In this document: piece after piece, positions 14,901 through 15,434 of the stretch
Numbering within the stretch: position 1 is the stretch's first letter
How the letters are laid out: every line of letters begins with the position of its first letter
From: Candidatus Kapaibacterium sp.
GTDB lineage: Bacteria; Bacteroidota; Ignavibacteria; Kapaibacteriales; UBA2268
Reading direction: 5' to 3'
Assembly: GCA_030835065.1 (NCBI GenBank)
Contig: JAUQWR010000074.1
Span: forward strand, 1 to 15,434
DNA: 15,434 bases
Notes under the pieces: model-generated
The model's database searches: none
Seen by the model: the letters and a program-made list of their open reading frames with translations, nothing else
Told to the model about the DNA's origin: nothing
Position numbers and translations under genes: made by a program

Positions 14901-15045
14901 CTGGGTATTGATTGGTGGATTGACTTCATCATTGATTCTTACAGTGTTTGTGGTTCCGATGATGTATTATATTGTTGATAGAATCAAAGAAAAGATAGAA
15001 TTAAGAAAAATAGCAAAAAAGAATTTAAGTACAATTCATCCTTAA
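11917..15045 (+). CDS. RND-family multidrug efflux pump (AcrB/HAE1-like)
   Basis: 1042-aa inner-membrane proton/substrate antiporter of the AcrB type, full length. TM1 lies at ~10-30, followed by NYELMPNFSIPTLIVTTPYPGA, the conserved start of the first porter loop. TM2-6 occupy ~335-490 and include the proton-relay pair D401-D402 in GILVDDSIVVLENI; TM7 is at ~528-552; TM8-12 are at ~858-1025 and include the relay lysine K932 in GLVSKNGILIVDF. The two large periplasmic loops carry the porter and docking domains. All three relay residues are present, so it should be active. Substrates cannot be predicted from sequence; the loop signatures fit the HAE1 drug/lipophile class rather than heavy-metal CusA pumps. 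Last gene of the operon, with an intrinsic terminator after it. Confidence 0.94.
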   Translation: MTFTELIIKRPALLFVMFAVLILGGLFAFTKLNYELMPNFSIPTLIVTTPYPGAAPNEVEQSVTKKVEDVVSELDGLKTIVSQSYESYSVVMAEFSADTDIDEKEQEAQRKINNIKRLLPEATKASSVLKISPSDMPIMQMTATSNLKGEDFYDLVKNEIVPQLQQIPGIGQINVIGGREREIQVKIDKNKLNYYGISILQVTQTINNANLDFPTGKVKSQSEQNTVRLTGKFNSLDQLNNLAVATVPGAGVIKLSQVAEIIDGTKEISSINRLNGVDGVGIMIKKQSDANAVEISKMVKSKLENLEQKYAGNNLKVQIAEDTSIFTMEAANAVVFDLGLAIILVALVMLLFLHSFRDSLIVLVSIPTSLISTFIFMYFMGYSLNLMTLLAMSLVIGILVDDSIVVLENIHRHLTMGKNKVRAAIEGRQEIGFSALAITLVDVVVFAPIALIDNVIGDILRQYSLTIVASTMMSLLVSFTLTPFLASRFSKLNKLDRKNVFQRPLIWFEEALKQVNNIYTKALNWVLSHKLITSGIVMLLFVVTGIIMSMGILGQEMVARGDKGKFLMKFEFDKSLTISETNLKTREIETFLLSQKDVKSVYSNVGGASTSGLSSLFANGSENKSELSVELVDLKNRSRNTEDIMLDLRKQIEAMQSGVQIKSNVVGMGGTDEPIQIIINSEDSKLLMESAQKLKHMIAGMDGATDVTVSVEDGNPEISVDINRDLMAQFGLNLATVGATLQNSYSGNTDSKFRDKNNEYDINIKLDDFDKKNAEDVAKISFVNNQGKLIYLSQFADIKQNSGPSMLERKNRRASITVKSNILGITNGKLAERINKELANNPMPKGVEVKWGGDVEKQSESFAALGIALLAALILVYLVMVALYDSFVYPFVVFFSIPVAIIGALIALNLTMSSMSIFTMLGIIMLLGLVSKNGILIVDFTNKLKADGLKTKEALLEAGKERLKPILMTTIAMVIGMIPIAIAKGAGSEWKNGLGWVLIGGLTSSLILTVFVVPMMYYIVDRIKEKIELRKIAKKNLSTIHP

Positions 15046-15063
15046 AGGATGAACCAGCGGAAA

Positions 15064-15100
15064 TGAGGCTGCTTAATTTGGCAGCCTCAATTTTTTATTT
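15064..15100 (+). terminator. Intrinsic terminator of the efflux operon
   Basis: TGAGGCTGC (15064-15072), 8-nt loop, GCAGCCTCA (15081-15089), then AATTTTTTATTT. The 9-bp GC-rich stem starts 18 nt after the pump stop codon. It overlaps the last codons of the opposing gene by a few bases; on the minus strand it lacks a good T run. Confidence 0.9.
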
Positions 15101-15434
15101 TAGAACGCAAGTCTTCAGCCATGCATCAATTTCATCTAAGCAGGAAAATTTCCCTTCGAGCTGAAGTCTATAAGCTGACTTTAAAATCTTACCCATTTGC
15201 TTGCCTTCGCTTATACCAATATTAATAAGGTAGTCACCAGTAAGAATTGGTTTCGGCAAAGTTTTGCGGTTAATAATCTCCTCATAGCGCGATAGTAACC
15301 AATCGCCAGCAGGAAAAACTTTGTTGAAAGCATCAGGATCGAGCCTGCCCCAATGATCAGCTCTGGCAAGGTGTACGAGTTTATCAATAGGAATAATATT
15401 ATTCAATCTCAAGATTGCTTTGTCTTTAATTTGA
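15095..15434 (-). CDS. C-terminal part of CCA tRNA nucleotidyltransferase / poly(A) polymerase-type protein (partial)
   Basis: The minus-strand frame is open from the window edge to TAA at 15097-15095, giving ~112 C-terminal residues; the true start is outside. LVHLARADHWGRLDPDAF resembles the end of the HD domain, and PILTGDYLINIGISEGKQMGKILKSAYRLQLEGKF followed by DEIDAWL is the characteristic C-terminal helical module of HD-containing bacterial CCA-adding enzymes and poly(A) polymerases, which complete or repair tRNA 3' ends. The nucleotidyltransferase domain is not in the window, so CCA-adding versus poly(A) activity cannot be told apart. It converges on the efflux operon. Confidence 0.8.
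   Translation of the reverse strand, partial: QIKDKAILRLNNIIPIDKLVHLARADHWGRLDPDAFNKVFPAGDWLLSRYEEIINRKTLPKPILTGDYLINIGISEGKQMGKILKSAYRLQLEGKFSCLDEIDAWLKTCVLK

Noticed and set aside
11917..15045. Several 70-170 aa minus-strand frames across the RND pump gene
   Set aside because: All are antisense to a full-length, conserved pump and have no credible features of their own.
1..15434. CRISPR arrays, insertion sequences, phage or defence genes
   Set aside because: No regularly spaced repeats, transposase, integrase, nuclease or toxin-antitoxin signatures were seen on either strand.

Overview
This is an AT-rich window, roughly one-third GC by eye. It looks like chromosomal DNA from the Bacteroidota/Chlorobiota (FCB) group, possibly an Ignavibacteria- or Kapabacteria-like lineage; the placement is inference. 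Support comes from the TonB-dependent receptor under a TPP riboswitch, mostly weak or absent Shine-Dalgarno sequences, promoter -7 boxes of the TAnnTTTG type known from Bacteroidota, and protein flavours such as RecO, single-repeat DUF1456 and CNNM/CorC-like protein.

Layout. (1) 1-34: 5' half of a minus-strand tRNA (probably Asn) cut by the window edge. (2) 217-3389, plus strand: a tightly packed four-gene run, recO, a CNNM/CBS/CorC_HlyC membrane protein, a MazG-like pyrophosphohydrolase and a TauE/SafE-type (TSUP) permease, with 1-nt gaps or 1-nt overlaps at every junction. (3) 3383-3760, minus: a one-repeat DUF1456 (YehS-like) protein with a basic tail, converging on the permease. (4) 3940-7204, plus: a promoter, a TPP riboswitch, a possible RBS-masking hairpin, a TonB-dependent outer-membrane receptor and, 1 nt later, a TrpF-like TIM-barrel protein that has lost the catalytic cysteine of phosphoribosylanthranilate isomerase. 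(5) 7193-8413, minus: a dicarboxylate/amino-acid:cation symporter gene interrupted by an in-frame TAG. (6) 8562-8638: tRNA-His with its own promoter and terminator. (7) 8751-15045, plus: a TetR-type regulator followed by a complete tripartite RND efflux operon (TolC-like, membrane-fusion protein, RND pump). Three copies of one inverted repeat sit before the regulator and before the efflux operon. (8) 15095-15434, minus: the C-terminus of a CCA-adding enzyme/poly(A) polymerase-type protein, running off the window.

How it works together. Region 4 reads as a thiamin-responsive uptake unit: low TPP would release expression of the receptor and, by close coupling, of the TrpF-like protein. That second gene is the least explained item in the window and the best candidate for new biology: a probably repurposed TrpF fold under thiamin control, with a perfect 11-bp inverted repeat plus T-rich tail early in its reading frame. 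Region 7 is a self-contained regulator-plus-pump module with a readable candidate operator. The rest is mostly housekeeping. No CRISPR array, insertion sequence, phage gene or obvious defence system was seen.
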